A stretch of 64,000 bases of DNA from Oscillospiraceae bacterium (GTDB lineage: Bacteria; Bacillota; Clostridia; Oscillospirales; Oscillospiraceae). A model generated the notes under the pieces. It did not search any database. It saw only the letters and a program-made list of their open reading frames with translations, and was not told the origin of the DNA. The stretch is from positions 31,405-95,404 of the forward strand of contig JAGAQA010000033.1 in NCBI GenBank assembly GCA_017622995.1, read 5' to 3'. How positions within the stretch are numbered: position 1 is the first letter of the stretch; the number at the start of each line of letters is the position of its first letter. Below, piece after piece: positions 36,456 to 44,432 of the stretch. The position numbers and the translations under genes were made by a program.

Positions 36456-37811
36456 ATGGCAATCATTGGTGTCGTTACAGATGATTTTACCGGTACAGCC
36501 AGCGCAGGTGTATTTATTGCCAGAAGCCAGGCAAAAACCGGATTGTTTTTCGACGCGCAGAAGGTTCGGGAATTCGAGGAATCCGACCGGCTGGATGCGA
36601 TTTACGTAAGCAGCAACAGCCGTCATATGCCTGCCCAGCAGGCCTATGATACCGTCGCGGAAACGGTGGGCGAGCTCAAAAAGATGGGCGTAAAGTATTT
36701 CTCAAAGAAGATTGATACCACCCTTCGCGGAGGAATCGGCTTTGAGATTGACGCCATGCTCGACCAGCTGGGCGAGGATATGGTTGCTGTTATGGTAACC
36801 GCGATGCCTGCTTCCAAAAGAATCTGCGTCGGCGGATATTCTGTCATCGACAGTACAATCCTGACTGAAACATTTGCAGCCAAGGATGTAAAGACGCCGG
36901 TTCGGGAATGCGTTGTTCCAAAGCTGATTGCAGCACAGAGTAAATATCCGGTCGATCTCATAACATTGAGCACGGTCCTTTCCGGGGAAGAAGCATTGAA
37001 AAACGCCATGATTGCGTCCAGAGAAAAGGGCGCCAGAATCATTGTGATTGACGCCATCACAATGGCGCATATTGATGTCATCGCACAGGCTTGTGTCAAC
37101 CTGAAATGGAAGGTTCTGTGTGTGGATCCGGGCCCCTTTACCATGCTGAGAGCCTACCGTCTGGGCCTGATTGGGGAAGAAAAAGCATTGGACAATTCCA
37201 ATGTCGAAGTCAAACGGGACAAAACGGTTCTCATGATGGTGGGCAGCGCAAACCCCGGTACCAAACAGCAGATCGAGATTCTCTGCAATTCGGATCCCGT
37301 CCGCTATCATCGGATCAGCGTTTCGCCGAAGGCGCTTATAGAAGGCGTAACAATTTCAAACAGAGAAATCACAAGGGTTGTCAGCGAAGTAGTCAGGCTC
37401 ATCCACGCAACCGGAGTACAGAAGCCGGAAGCAATTGTTGTTGAGACAGCACTTCACGGATCCGTACTTGACCTGAAAGAAGAAGACACGAAACACGGTT
37501 ATCCCAACGGTACAAGCTCCATGATGATCAATGCAGGCCTTGCTGACATCACCGATCAGGTACTCGAAGCCGTTGGTCAGGAAAAAATCGCCGGTTTGCT
37601 GCTTACTGGCGGTGACGTAATGGAGAGCATCTCCCGCAAAATCGGTGTGATCTGCATCCAGGCTCTGGACAATATCGTTGCACAGGTTGATGTGGGAAGA
37701 ATTATCGGAAAATACGATGGTCTGCCGGTTGTGGTAAAGGGCGGCTTCTGCGGCTATCCTGAGGTTGCTTTGGATATAGTTGAAAGACTGTTCCTGGAGG
37801 CATCCAGATAA
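36456..37811 (+). CDS. Four-carbon acid sugar kinase (DUF1537/OtnK family)
   Basis: ATP-dependent kinase of 451 residues that phosphorylates acid sugars such as D-threonate, D-erythronate or oxo-tetronate at C4. Seen are the N-terminal VVTDDFTGTASAG substrate domain, FSKKIDTTLRGGIGFE, and the C-terminal nucleotide-binding LLLTGGDVMESISRKIG and VVKGGFCGYPE. It supplies the substrate for the PdxA2 encoded just upstream (53-base gap). AAAGGGGG lies before the chosen ATG. Exact substrate (DtnK, DenK or other) cannot be told from sequence. Confidence 0.9.
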   Translation: MAIIGVVTDDFTGTASAGVFIARSQAKTGLFFDAQKVREFEESDRLDAIYVSSNSRHMPAQQAYDTVAETVGELKKMGVKYFSKKIDTTLRGGIGFEIDAMLDQLGEDMVAVMVTAMPASKRICVGGYSVIDSTILTETFAAKDVKTPVRECVVPKLIAAQSKYPVDLITLSTVLSGEEALKNAMIASREKGARIIVIDAITMAHIDVIAQACVNLKWKVLCVDPGPFTMLRAYRLGLIGEEKALDNSNVEVKRDKTVLMMVGSANPGTKQQIEILCNSDPVRYHRISVSPKALIEGVTISNREITRVVSEVVRLIHATGVQKPEAIVVETALHGSVLDLKEEDTKHGYPNGTSSMMINAGLADITDQVLEAVGQEKIAGLLLTGGDVMESISRKIGVICIQALDNIVAQVDVGRIIGKYDGLPVVVKGGFCGYPEVALDIVERLFLEASR

Positions 37812-37902
37812 TCCCGCAACAGATGACCTGCGAATGAATTCAGTGTTTACAGAGGACACGGTAAACATTCTCTGATTCCAATAAAAAGAGGAGAAATATA
37901 CT

Positions 37903-38871
37903 ATGATCATGAAATTTTTGAAAAAAGTTCCTGCTGGTATGATGGTAATCCCCCTGCTTCTGGGCAGCATTATCACAACGCTCTTCCCTGATATCTGGAA
38001 TATCGGCGGTCTGACAAAGGCCGTTTTCTCCAGCGCAGGCACCAATACCCTCCTGGGCGCGCAGCTTTTTTGCATGGGCACCGCCCTTCAGGTTAGAGAT
38101 ATGCCCGCTGTGCTGAAGCGCGGCGGTGTGCTTTTGATTTCTAAGTTCGCAATCGGTGCCGCTCTGGGTATTCTTGTTGGTAAGCTCTTTGGCTCCGCCG
38201 GTTTCCTGGGTCTTTCCACTCTTGCGATTGTTGCGGCAGTTACAAATTCCAACGGTTCTGTTTACCTGACCCTGATGGGCAACTACGGTGACCGCGCGGA
38301 TGCAGGTTGCTTCCCTCTTCTCGCTCTGAACGATGGTCCCTTCTTCACCCTGTTGGCTCTCGGCGCATCCGGACTTGCGAATGTTCCCTTCCAGTCTCTG
38401 GCCGCCGCAATCATCCCCGTTGCACTGGGCATGCTGATTGGCAATCTGGACCGCGATATGAAGAACCTCTTTGCTCCCATGGGCGCTGCGATCATTCCCC
38501 TGATCGGTTTCGCGCTTGGCACCGGCATTAACCTGGTGAATATTGTCAAGGGCGGCATCTCCGGTATTCTGCTTGGTCTCATTACCGTATTTATCGGCGG
38601 CGCTTTCATCGTTCTGTGTGACCGCTTCATCTCCAAGCGCCCCGGCTATGCAGGTTGGGCTGTGGCTACAACGGCCGGCAACGCAGTTGCAGTGCCTGCG
38701 GCAGTCGCGCTTGTGGATCCCTCCTTGGCTGCTGTTGCCGAAACAGCAACGGTCCAGGTTGCCGCGTCCGTGGTGGTCACCTGCATTCTGGTTCCCTTCA
38801 TCACCAGCTGGTGGGCCAAGAAGTTTGGTTGTCCTCAGGCTCCGCTGGAAGGACAGAAGTTTGCAGATTAA
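37903..38871 (+). CDS. 2-keto-3-deoxygluconate permease-type sugar-acid transporter
   Basis: Inner-membrane secondary transporter of 322 residues with about ten hydrophobic segments, of the KdgT family: FLKKVPAGMMVIPLLLGS at the N-terminus and AAVTNSNGSVYLTLMGNYGD in the middle. Known members import 2-keto-3-deoxygluconate; in this unit the likely cargo is a four-carbon sugar acid. GAGGAG precedes the ATG by nine bases. Last gene of the unit; its codon use is closer to the genome average than that of the two enzymes before it. Confidence 0.88.
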   Translation: MIMKFLKKVPAGMMVIPLLLGSIITTLFPDIWNIGGLTKAVFSSAGTNTLLGAQLFCMGTALQVRDMPAVLKRGGVLLISKFAIGAALGILVGKLFGSAGFLGLSTLAIVAAVTNSNGSVYLTLMGNYGDRADAGCFPLLALNDGPFFTLLALGASGLANVPFQSLAAAIIPVALGMLIGNLDRDMKNLFAPMGAAIIPLIGFALGTGINLVNIVKGGISGILLGLITVFIGGAFIVLCDRFISKRPGYAGWAVATTAGNAVAVPAAVALVDPSLAAVAETATVQVAASVVVTCILVPFITSWWAKKFGCPQAPLEGQKFAD

Positions 38872-38975
38872 CGCAGGCCGGATACATCCCTCCCGGCTCT
38901 TCCCTCCCCTAATATAGGAAATACTGTTGTTTCCGTTGAATCGTCTTCTTCAGGTTTTCAGAAATCATTGAATTT

Positions 38976-39010
38976 ACCGGTGTATCGCAAATTGCGGTAC
39001 ACCGGTTTTG
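38976..39010 (+). terminator. Intrinsic terminator of the sugar-acid unit
   Basis: ACCGGTGTA and TACACCGGT arms around a CGCAA/GCG inner stem, followed by TTTTG. Confidence 0.7.
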
Positions 39011-39187
39011 TGGTTGATTTTTTGGAGAGTATCTGATAGGAATTATGAAAACGCTGAGATACCAAGAGTTTTGGATCCCCAGAATAGGTAAGATAGGATA
39101 GAGAATACCGCAGAAATGCCTCGAACTGCGAAAATATCTATTCTTTATTATCCATTATCTCTTATTTGCGCCCCGAAGGAGCGTTTC

Positions 39188-39291
39188 TGGTGCGAGAGAG
39201 GGGACTCGAGTACACTATGGGGCAAACGCCGTCCAGCCGGCGTTTGGCAACGCCCACCGGGCATTGCATGAAAGTGGGTTCGAGTCCCCAT
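39188..39291 (-). repeat. tRNA-linked hairpin element, tRNA-Leu copy 1 (distal)
   Basis: In tRNA direction: an inverted T-arm copy (GGGGACTCGAACCCAC), hairpin H2 (AATGCCC, loop GGT, GGGCGTT; one G-U pair), hairpin H1 (CAAACGCCG, loop GCTGGA, CGGCGTTTG), then 22 bases identical to the 3' end of tRNA-Leu including CCA (39188-39209). The other bases from 39011 to 39553 outside the two elements and the terminator hold no recognisable gene; a short hairpin (39169-39184 region) follows the duplicated CCA end. Confidence 0.75.
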
Positions 39292-39382
39292 CAAATCAAA
39301 AAAGTACACCCGTACCAACGCTTTTCGGCATCGGACGTATTCAGATTCCATCCACATCCGTACCGGATGCGTCTGATCCCGG

Positions 39383-39512
39383 GGTGCGAGAGAGGGGACT
39401 CGATTGCATTTCCCGCTTTGCGGAAAATCAAGGTTGCTGCCAGTTTTTGAACTGGCAGCCGCAGATGTCCACCGGACATCTGCATTGAAGTGGGTTCGAG
39501 TCCCTTTCGAGC
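39383..39512 (-). repeat. tRNA-linked hairpin element, tRNA-Leu copy 2 (proximal)
   Basis: In tRNA direction, directly after the tRNA-Leu terminator: inverted T-arm copy (GCTCGAAAGGGACTCGAACC), H2 with a perfect 10-bp stem (GCAGATGTCC/GGACATCTGC, loop GGT, 39461-39483), H1 with a 10-bp stem (GCTGCCAGTT/AACTGGCAGC, 39436-39459), a third small hairpin TTTCCGC/GCGGGAAA, then 21 bases identical to the tRNA-Leu 3' end (39383-39403), lacking the last A of CCA. Confidence 0.75.
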
Positions 39513-39515
39513 ATA

Positions 39516-39553
39516 AAAAATCTGAGATACCCGAAGGGGTATCTCAGATTTTT
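39516..39553. terminator. Terminator of tRNA-Leu (symmetrical)
   Basis: A 17-bp perfect stem, AAAAATCTGAGATACCC with loop GAAG; flanking A and T runs allow function in both directions. Confidence 0.85.
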
Positions 39554-39635
39554 GGTGCGAGAGAGGGGACTCGAACCCCCACGGGATTACCACACGCACC
39601 TCAAACGTGCTTGTCTACCATTCCAACACTCTCGC
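39553..39635 (-). tRNA. tRNA-Leu(GAG)
   Basis: An 83-base type II tRNA including encoded CCA: acceptor GCGAGAG/CTCTCGC, anticodon stem CACGT/GCGTG with loop TTGAGGT (anticodon GAG, reading CUC and CUU), long variable arm, and T loop GTTCGAGT. Own promoter upstream, strong terminator downstream. Partial copies of its 3' end lie 170 and 365 bases further on in the transcription direction. Confidence 0.95.
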
Positions 39636-39647
39636 AAGTGCTTGGAT

Positions 39648-39676
39648 ATTGTATCCTATTTTCCCTGTTTTGTCAA
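39648..39676 (-). promoter_or_regulatory. Promoter of tRNA-Leu
   Basis: On the minus strand TTGACA, 17 bases, TACAAT, 12 bases before the tRNA. Confidence 0.85.
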
Positions 39677-39683
39677 TCCTTTT

Positions 39684-40229
39684 TTACGGAATGGTCCGGT
39701 AGGTTTTCCCGGTAACCGCGTAGCCGTGTCCGGGAACCGGCTGCCATTCATATCGGGTTTTCCCCTCCTGGGGAAACAGGCAATCCATAATGGCCGCAAT
39801 CACACCGCCGTGGGTGATGAGCACCGTATCCCGATCCAGGAGCTGCGGAAGCGCCCTTAATACCCGCTGGGTCATTTGTTCGCCGCTTTCCCCTCCCGGC
39901 GGGACATTGCGCATATTGTCCCCCGTGAGCCAAACTCTATAGTCTTCCCTGTCCTTCAGTTCCTCATAGCTGCCCATTTCGAACACGCCAAAGTCAATTT
40001 CCTTGAAGGCAGGCTCCGTCTCGTATTCCACGTCACCAAAGAGCAGTTTCAGGGTTTCTTCCGTCCGTCGCATTCCGCTGATCACAAACCGGACATCCTC
40101 TATACCGTAATGGAGCTCTGACAGCTCCCGTCTGCCAATTTCCGACAGGGGCAGGTCCGTACTGCCGCAGTAGCGGTGCTGCAAATTGGCCTCCGTCTTT
40201 CCGTGCCGGATCAGGTACAAGGTGCTCAT
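39684..40229 (-). CDS. cobC: Histidine phosphatase, CobC-like alpha-ribazole phosphatase
   Basis: Phosphoglycerate-mutase-fold phosphatase of 181 residues with the catalytic LYLIRHGKTEAN at the N-terminus, RRTEETLKLL, FKEIDFGVFEMGSYEEL and the second catalytic His in LITHGGVIAAIM. At the end of a cobalamin operon the likely reaction is removal of the phosphate from alpha-ribazole 5'-phosphate or from adenosylcobalamin 5'-phosphate. The ATG overlaps the preceding stop (ATGA), so it is the last gene of the unit. Confidence 0.85.
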   Translation of the reverse strand: MSTLYLIRHGKTEANLQHRYCGSTDLPLSEIGRRELSELHYGIEDVRFVISGMRRTEETLKLLFGDVEYETEPAFKEIDFGVFEMGSYEELKDREDYRVWLTGDNMRNVPPGGESGEQMTQRVLRALPQLLDRDTVLITHGGVIAAIMDCLFPQEGKTRYEWQPVPGHGYAVTGKTYRTIP

Positions 40230-40594
40230 TTCAGTCTCTGCTCCAATCCGCAGACGATTCGATACACCCGGTCTGCCCGCTTTGCAAGGTACTGGCAAAC
40301 CAGGCCCGTGCTGTGGCGCCACAGCCGCATCTGTGCGTCAATGGGAACGACACCGCAGAACATATCCATGCAGATGATGGTCTTGTCCCTCAAGTCCTGG
40401 GCTTTCAGCTGCTCCAAGGGGTCAATCCCCTTCTGAACGCAGGCAAGGACATAGTCTTCCAGCCGGTCGATGCAGGCTTTTGAAAAATCAATTGTTTCAT
40501 CCGTGCAGGTGAACATCTCCCCCTGGGGAATGTTCAGCGTGTTCCGGGCAAAGTCCCGCTTGCCCTGATAAGCGCCGCCAATAATCAAATTCAT
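40226..40594 (-). CDS. Second, shortened CobU-like P-loop protein
   Basis: A 122-residue protein with a Walker A motif in MNLIIGGAYQGKRDFA and a Walker-B-like CMDMFCGVVP region, resembling a trimmed adenosylcobinamide kinase/guanylyltransferase. It is shorter than CobU (about 180) and lacks the guanylylation-site region seen in the true CobU two genes upstream. It sits between cobS and the CobC-like gene with a 10-base gap and a 4-base overlap. A cobinamide or ribazole kinase role is possible; function is not established. Confidence 0.75.
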   Translation of the reverse strand: MNLIIGGAYQGKRDFARNTLNIPQGEMFTCTDETIDFSKACIDRLEDYVLACVQKGIDPLEQLKAQDLRDKTIICMDMFCGVVPIDAQMRLWRHSTGLVCQYLAKRADRVYRIVCGLEQRLK

Positions 40595-40604
40595 ATTCTT
40601 CTCC

Positions 40605-41345
40605 TTACAGAACCGCCAGCGCGCCCAGAGCCGTCAATTCCCCAAGGGTCAGGGCGTAGCCGGAAATATCACCGTTCATTCCTTCCAGGGAGACATACCC
40701 TTTTCGAAGAGCCAGGCCATAGCCTGCCAGCTCCGCAATCAGCACCAAAGCGCCCCTGGGCCCCACCCAAAGAGAAAAGGCGAAGGAAGCAACCAGGAAT
40801 GCCCCCGGGATAAGAATATCCGCCAGACCTGCCTTCTTCCGGGCGTACTGGCTGGTGGCCATCTTGGGCAGTACAGCCACAGCAACAGAACTGCAGCACC
40901 GGCTGACCACCGGAATGACAATCAGCAGCCGCAGATCCGCGGAGTCCGCCGCGGCGAAGGCAAACACAAACTGGCATAGGATCAGCAGCACACAGCCGAT
41001 AACCGCAAAGGAGCCCACATGGGAATCCTTCAGAATCTCCCTGCGCCGGGCCAGATCCCGGCAGGAGCCCACCGCATCCGTCACATCCATGAACCCATCC
41101 AGATGGAGAAAGCCTGTGGCAAAATAGGGCACGGCGCACAGCACAAGCCCCACGATCAGCTGATGAAGGCCAAAAAAGAGACACAGGAGGCCGCTGATCC
41201 ACCAGATAAAACCGATTTCCAGACCAACCAGAGGCAGGCACCACAGCAGGGCGTATCGGGCATCTTCATCCCAGGTTTTGCAGGGACAGGGAATGGCGCA
41301 GAACATGGACTGACACATCCAAAACGCGTGAAGCAATCGTTTCAT
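40605..41345 (-). CDS. cobS: Adenosylcobinamide-GDP ribazoletransferase (cobalamin synthase)
   Basis: Inner-membrane enzyme of 246 residues joining adenosylcobinamide-GDP and alpha-ribazole (phosphate) in the last step of nucleotide-loop assembly. It has about six hydrophobic segments and the conserved block GFLHLDGFMDVTDAVGSCRDLARRREILKDSHVG, whose Asp residues bind metal (only part is diagnostic: HLDGFMDVTDA). The ATG overlaps the cobU stop by 4 bases. Confidence 0.95.
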   Translation of the reverse strand: MKRLLHAFWMCQSMFCAIPCPCKTWDEDARYALLWCLPLVGLEIGFIWWISGLLCLFFGLHQLIVGLVLCAVPYFATGFLHLDGFMDVTDAVGSCRDLARRREILKDSHVGSFAVIGCVLLILCQFVFAFAAADSADLRLLIVIPVVSRCCSSVAVAVLPKMATSQYARKKAGLADILIPGAFLVASFAFSLWVGPRGALVLIAELAGYGLALRKGYVSLEGMNGDISGYALTLGELTALGALAVL

Positions 41346-41887
41346 TGGGGCAAAACTCCCTTTAGTAAGATCAGATTTCCGGCCGACACTTCAATGACCG
41401 TATCCGCAATTCGGGCAATGGCCCGATCCAGCCTTGCAAGACCTTTGCGGAAGGTTTCCGTCTGCGCATCGTATTTCGCCGCATCGGAATAGATATAGTC
41501 GCTGACGAGAACCAGGTTGGCTACCCTCCCGCAGAGCTCCAGCAGTCCCTTTTCACAGCGTTCCGGTGCTGTGGGATCCAGGGCCCAGGTGGCAGGGTCT
41601 GGATAGAGCTCATTCATCAGCAGCGCCGTTACGCTGTCCAGCAGGAAGCTCCCTTGGGGCTCCGCCTGAAGCAGGCAGGACCCAATGTCCCTGCCGCATT
41701 CGACGGTTTCAAAACCGAGCCCATCCCGGTCGGCAATGTGCCTGCGGATCCGCTCCCGATCCTCCTCATCGCAGGGAATCATGGTGGCGATGTAATAGCG
41801 CTTCCCGCCCCTGGCCAGCTTTACCGCCAGGTCCTGGGCAAAGGAGGACTTACCGTTCTTTGCCCCACCGGTGATAAAGACAATCAT
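41342..41887 (-). CDS. cobU: Adenosylcobinamide kinase / cobinamide-phosphate guanylyltransferase
   Basis: Bifunctional enzyme of 181 residues that phosphorylates adenosylcobinamide and then adds GMP. Seen are the P-loop ITGGAKNGKSSFAQ, RYYIATMIPCDEEDRERIRRH with the guanylylated His region, and LLDSVTALLMNEL and VLVSDYIY. It overlaps cobT and cobS by 4 bases on each side, so the three are translated together. Confidence 0.95.
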   Translation of the reverse strand: MIVFITGGAKNGKSSFAQDLAVKLARGGKRYYIATMIPCDEEDRERIRRHIADRDGLGFETVECGRDIGSCLLQAEPQGSFLLDSVTALLMNELYPDPATWALDPTAPERCEKGLLELCGRVANLVLVSDYIYSDAAKYDAQTETFRKGLARLDRAIARIADTVIEVSAGNLILLKGVLPQ

Positions 41888-42972
41888 TTTGCCCCCTCCA
41901 CGGTGAACTTGTCCCCTTCCCGGATCTCTTTCAGGTAGCCGTCGTCAATACCGGCCTGGTCAAAGGTCGCCATATCATTGAGGATGGCACAGGCGGCAGA
42001 AAGCACCTGGAACGCCAGGGGGCATCCGCTTCCCTCTCCCAGCCGCATACCCAGCAGGAACAAAGGCTGCAGGCCCAGCTCCTCCATGGCCAGCCGATAG
42101 CCGATCTCATAGGAAGCATGGCTGGGAACCAGATAAGAACGCACCAGGGGGCACAGCCGCACGGCGCACAGGGCCGCAACCACGGAGATGAAGCCGTCAA
42201 TCACCACAGGCCGGTGGCTGGCAGCAGCGCCCAGGAAGGCGCCGCACATGGCTGCCAGGTCAAAACCGCCCACCTTTTGCAGCACATCCACCGCGTCCCT
42301 AGGGTCCGGTTTGTTGATCTCAATTGCCCGGGAAATGACTTCCTTCTTCTTCCGGAAGGCGGCATCTGTAATGCCGCCGCCCCGGCCGGTAACCTTCTCA
42401 ACGGGAACGCCCAGAAGCACAGCCAGCACAGCGGAAGAAGTGGTGGTATTGCCGATGCCCATTTCTCCCACACCCAGGGCATCCGCTTTCGTTTCCATGG
42501 CAAGCCCAGCGCCTATCAGTATGGCCTTTTCCGCCTGCTCACGGGTCATGGCAGGGCCCTTAAAGATATTTTGTGTCCCCATGGCGATTTTCCGATTCAA
42601 AACCTTCGGATCGGTGATCACCGCGTTGACCCCCACATCGCAAACCGTAATGCCGGAACCAAAATGCTTGGCAAGGACGGAAGCACCGGTTTTGGCACGG
42701 GTCAGGTTGATGGTCTGCATCAGGGTTACGGACTGGGGCGCACTGGAAACCCCCTCCTCTACCACACCATTGTCCGCCGCAAAAACCAGCAGGTGGGTAT
42801 GGTCCATGGAATTGTGCACCGAGCCGGTAATGCCGGATAGCTGAATGGACAGATCCTCCAGCCGCCCCAGGCTCTCCGGTGGCTTTGCAAGCGACATTTG
42901 GCGCCGTCTTGCCTGTTCCATTGCCTCCTGGTTCAGGGGTTCGATGGATGAAATCAGGGTTTCCAGTGTCAT
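41884..42972 (-). CDS. cobT: Nicotinate-nucleotide:dimethylbenzimidazole phosphoribosyltransferase
   Basis: Makes alpha-ribazole 5'-phosphate, activating the lower ligand of cobalamin. The 362-residue protein has FAADNGVVEEGVSSAPQSVT, GEMGIGNTTTSSAVLAVL, AMCGAFLGAAASHRPVVIDGF and the catalytic Glu in GMRLGEGSGCPLAF. No genes for making dimethylbenzimidazole or the corrin ring are present, so the locus looks like corrinoid salvage plus lower-ligand remodelling. Confidence 0.96.
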   Translation of the reverse strand: MTLETLISSIEPLNQEAMEQARRRQMSLAKPPESLGRLEDLSIQLSGITGSVHNSMDHTHLLVFAADNGVVEEGVSSAPQSVTLMQTINLTRAKTGASVLAKHFGSGITVCDVGVNAVITDPKVLNRKIAMGTQNIFKGPAMTREQAEKAILIGAGLAMETKADALGVGEMGIGNTTTSSAVLAVLLGVPVEKVTGRGGGITDAAFRKKKEVISRAIEINKPDPRDAVDVLQKVGGFDLAAMCGAFLGAAASHRPVVIDGFISVVAALCAVRLCPLVRSYLVPSHASYEIGYRLAMEELGLQPLFLLGMRLGEGSGCPLAFQVLSAACAILNDMATFDQAGIDDGYLKEIREGDKFTVEGAK

Positions 42973-42975
42973 AAT

Positions 42976-43734
42976 TCAGTCCTCCAATATGTTTTCCTTC
43001 AGGAGCCAGCGAACTTCCGGCTCCCCATCCGGAACTTCCAGGGTAAAGGTTGCGTTTTGGCACTGCATGGCGGCCTCTTTCAGAAAGCGTGCCATGGGGA
43101 TACTGCCGCTGTCCAGGGGACCATGGGCATCCCGGGTGCCGTCATTGTTGTGGATGTGAAAATGCCGGATCCAGGGGGCTAAGCATTCCATCCACCGAAA
43201 TACATCGATGGTGGAGCAGACGTTGGCATGGCCCACATCCAGGCAAATGCCAAGCCTGGGGTCTGCGACCTCAGAAACAATCTCTTTTAACCACTGGGGA
43301 TCAGCCTCCATAACGTTTTCCAGACAGAAGCATTTGTCAGGCCCCTGGGTCTGCAAAAACGCCCGCCAAAACAGAACCGACTGCTCCGTAAACCAGCAGG
43401 GAACATATACATTGGGCACAAACCCCGCGTGAAAGATGATCTGATTGGCCCCGTATTGGGCCGCCAGATCGCTTGCCTGCCGGAATCGCTCCATGGCAAG
43501 GTTCCTCGCCTTCGGGTCAATCGCGCAGGGAAAAAGCTCATTAAAGGGGCCGTGAAAGATTCTGCGTTCAATGTCCCCGGTCTGCTCACGGACGATCCGG
43601 TCTGTTTCCCGAAACCCCTGATCCATATTGGCGGCAGTGCAGAATTGCGCGATCTCTACCCCCAGGCCAAATCTCCGGGCACAGCTGCCCGCCAGAGAAT
43701 CCATGGTGGATACAAACAGCTTTTGAGCTTTCAT
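42976..43734 (-). CDS. Xylose-isomerase-like TIM-barrel protein of the cobalamin operon
   Basis: A 252-residue sugar-phosphate isomerase/epimerase-type (AP endonuclease 2 superfamily) protein. Likely metal ligands include the His of IIFHAGFVPN, Glu in CLENVM, the Asp-His of ICLDVGHANVC, and His residues in RHFHIHNNDGTRDAHGPL. It lies between the ECF S gene (4-base overlap) and cobT (3-base gap). No cobalamin step is assigned to this family to my knowledge, so processing of an imported corrinoid or of a lower-ligand ribose is an inference from position. Confidence 0.8.
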   Translation of the reverse strand: MKAQKLFVSTMDSLAGSCARRFGLGVEIAQFCTAANMDQGFRETDRIVREQTGDIERRIFHGPFNELFPCAIDPKARNLAMERFRQASDLAAQYGANQIIFHAGFVPNVYVPCWFTEQSVLFWRAFLQTQGPDKCFCLENVMEADPQWLKEIVSEVADPRLGICLDVGHANVCSTIDVFRWMECLAPWIRHFHIHNNDGTRDAHGPLDSGSIPMARFLKEAAMQCQNATFTLEVPDGEPEVRWLLKENILED

Positions 43735-44432
43735 TGCCGGTCCTCCAGAATACCATATTTCCGCTGGATTCTGCTCAGCTTCTGAAGCAGCGGCTTGGTC
43801 AGCACCAGCAGTGTAAGCCCGCAGCCCAAGCCGTGAATCGTGTTCACCGGAACTCCCTGGCCGTAAATCAGCAGCACGTTGGCAAGGCTCAGCTTTGGAA
43901 GAACCGTAAACACGGTACAGCTATCCAGCATGGGGCCAACCAGCAGCAGGATGGAGAAAAACCCAAACAGTCCCAGCACCCAGGGCTTCCGCCAGGAGGG
44001 GTGACCGTGAAATACCAGCCCAGCCCAGAAGCCGGCAAAGCCATAGGCGAACATCTGCCAGGGTGTCCAGGGTCCCTGTCCAAAGAAGAAGTTGCTGGCA
44101 AAGGCGGCGATGGCCCCGGTGAGGAAGCCCGCCTGGGGGCCGAAGGCGATGCCGGTGATCATAATGATTCCGGTGATTACCTTTAAATAGGGCATCACGG
44201 CAAAGGCCACCCGGGATGCCGCTGCCAGAGCAGCCATAACCCCCACAATCACCAGCTCCCGCGCCTCCGGTCTACGGCGTTCAAAGCTGACAAAAAACGG
44301 CACCATGATTTCCACAATCACCAGGGTGCTGGTCAGGTAATACCACCGGCCCGGAATGGAACGTCCAAGAAAAAGTGTGGCTGGGATCAGGACAAAAAGA
44401 AACAGAATATTGAGCCATGGAGATTGTTTCAT
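43731..44432 (-). CDS. ECF transporter substrate-binding (S) component, probably for cobalamin or precursor
   Basis: Membrane protein of 233 residues with six to seven hydrophobic segments. It contains the conserved VGVMAALAAASRVAF and the GIAFGPQAGFLTGAIAAFASN block of vitamin-type S components. Position inside a unit of ECF A and T genes and cob genes suggests corrinoids (CbrT-like) or alpha-ribazole as cargo. It overlaps both neighbours by 4 bases. Confidence 0.85.
   Translation of the reverse strand: MKQSPWLNILFLFVLIPATLFLGRSIPGRWYYLTSTLVIVEIMVPFFVSFERRRPEARELVIVGVMAALAAASRVAFAVMPYLKVITGIIMITGIAFGPQAGFLTGAIAAFASNFFFGQGPWTPWQMFAYGFAGFWAGLVFHGHPSWRKPWVLGLFGFFSILLLVGPMLDSCTVFTVLPKLSLANVLLIYGQGVPVNTIHGLGCGLTLLVLTKPLLQKLSRIQRKYGILEDRQ

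Noticed and set aside
39160-39553. A CRISPR array or second tRNA gene in the hairpin region near tRNA-Leu
   Set aside because: The repeats are not regularly spaced direct repeats, and the tRNA-like pieces lack D and anticodon arms.
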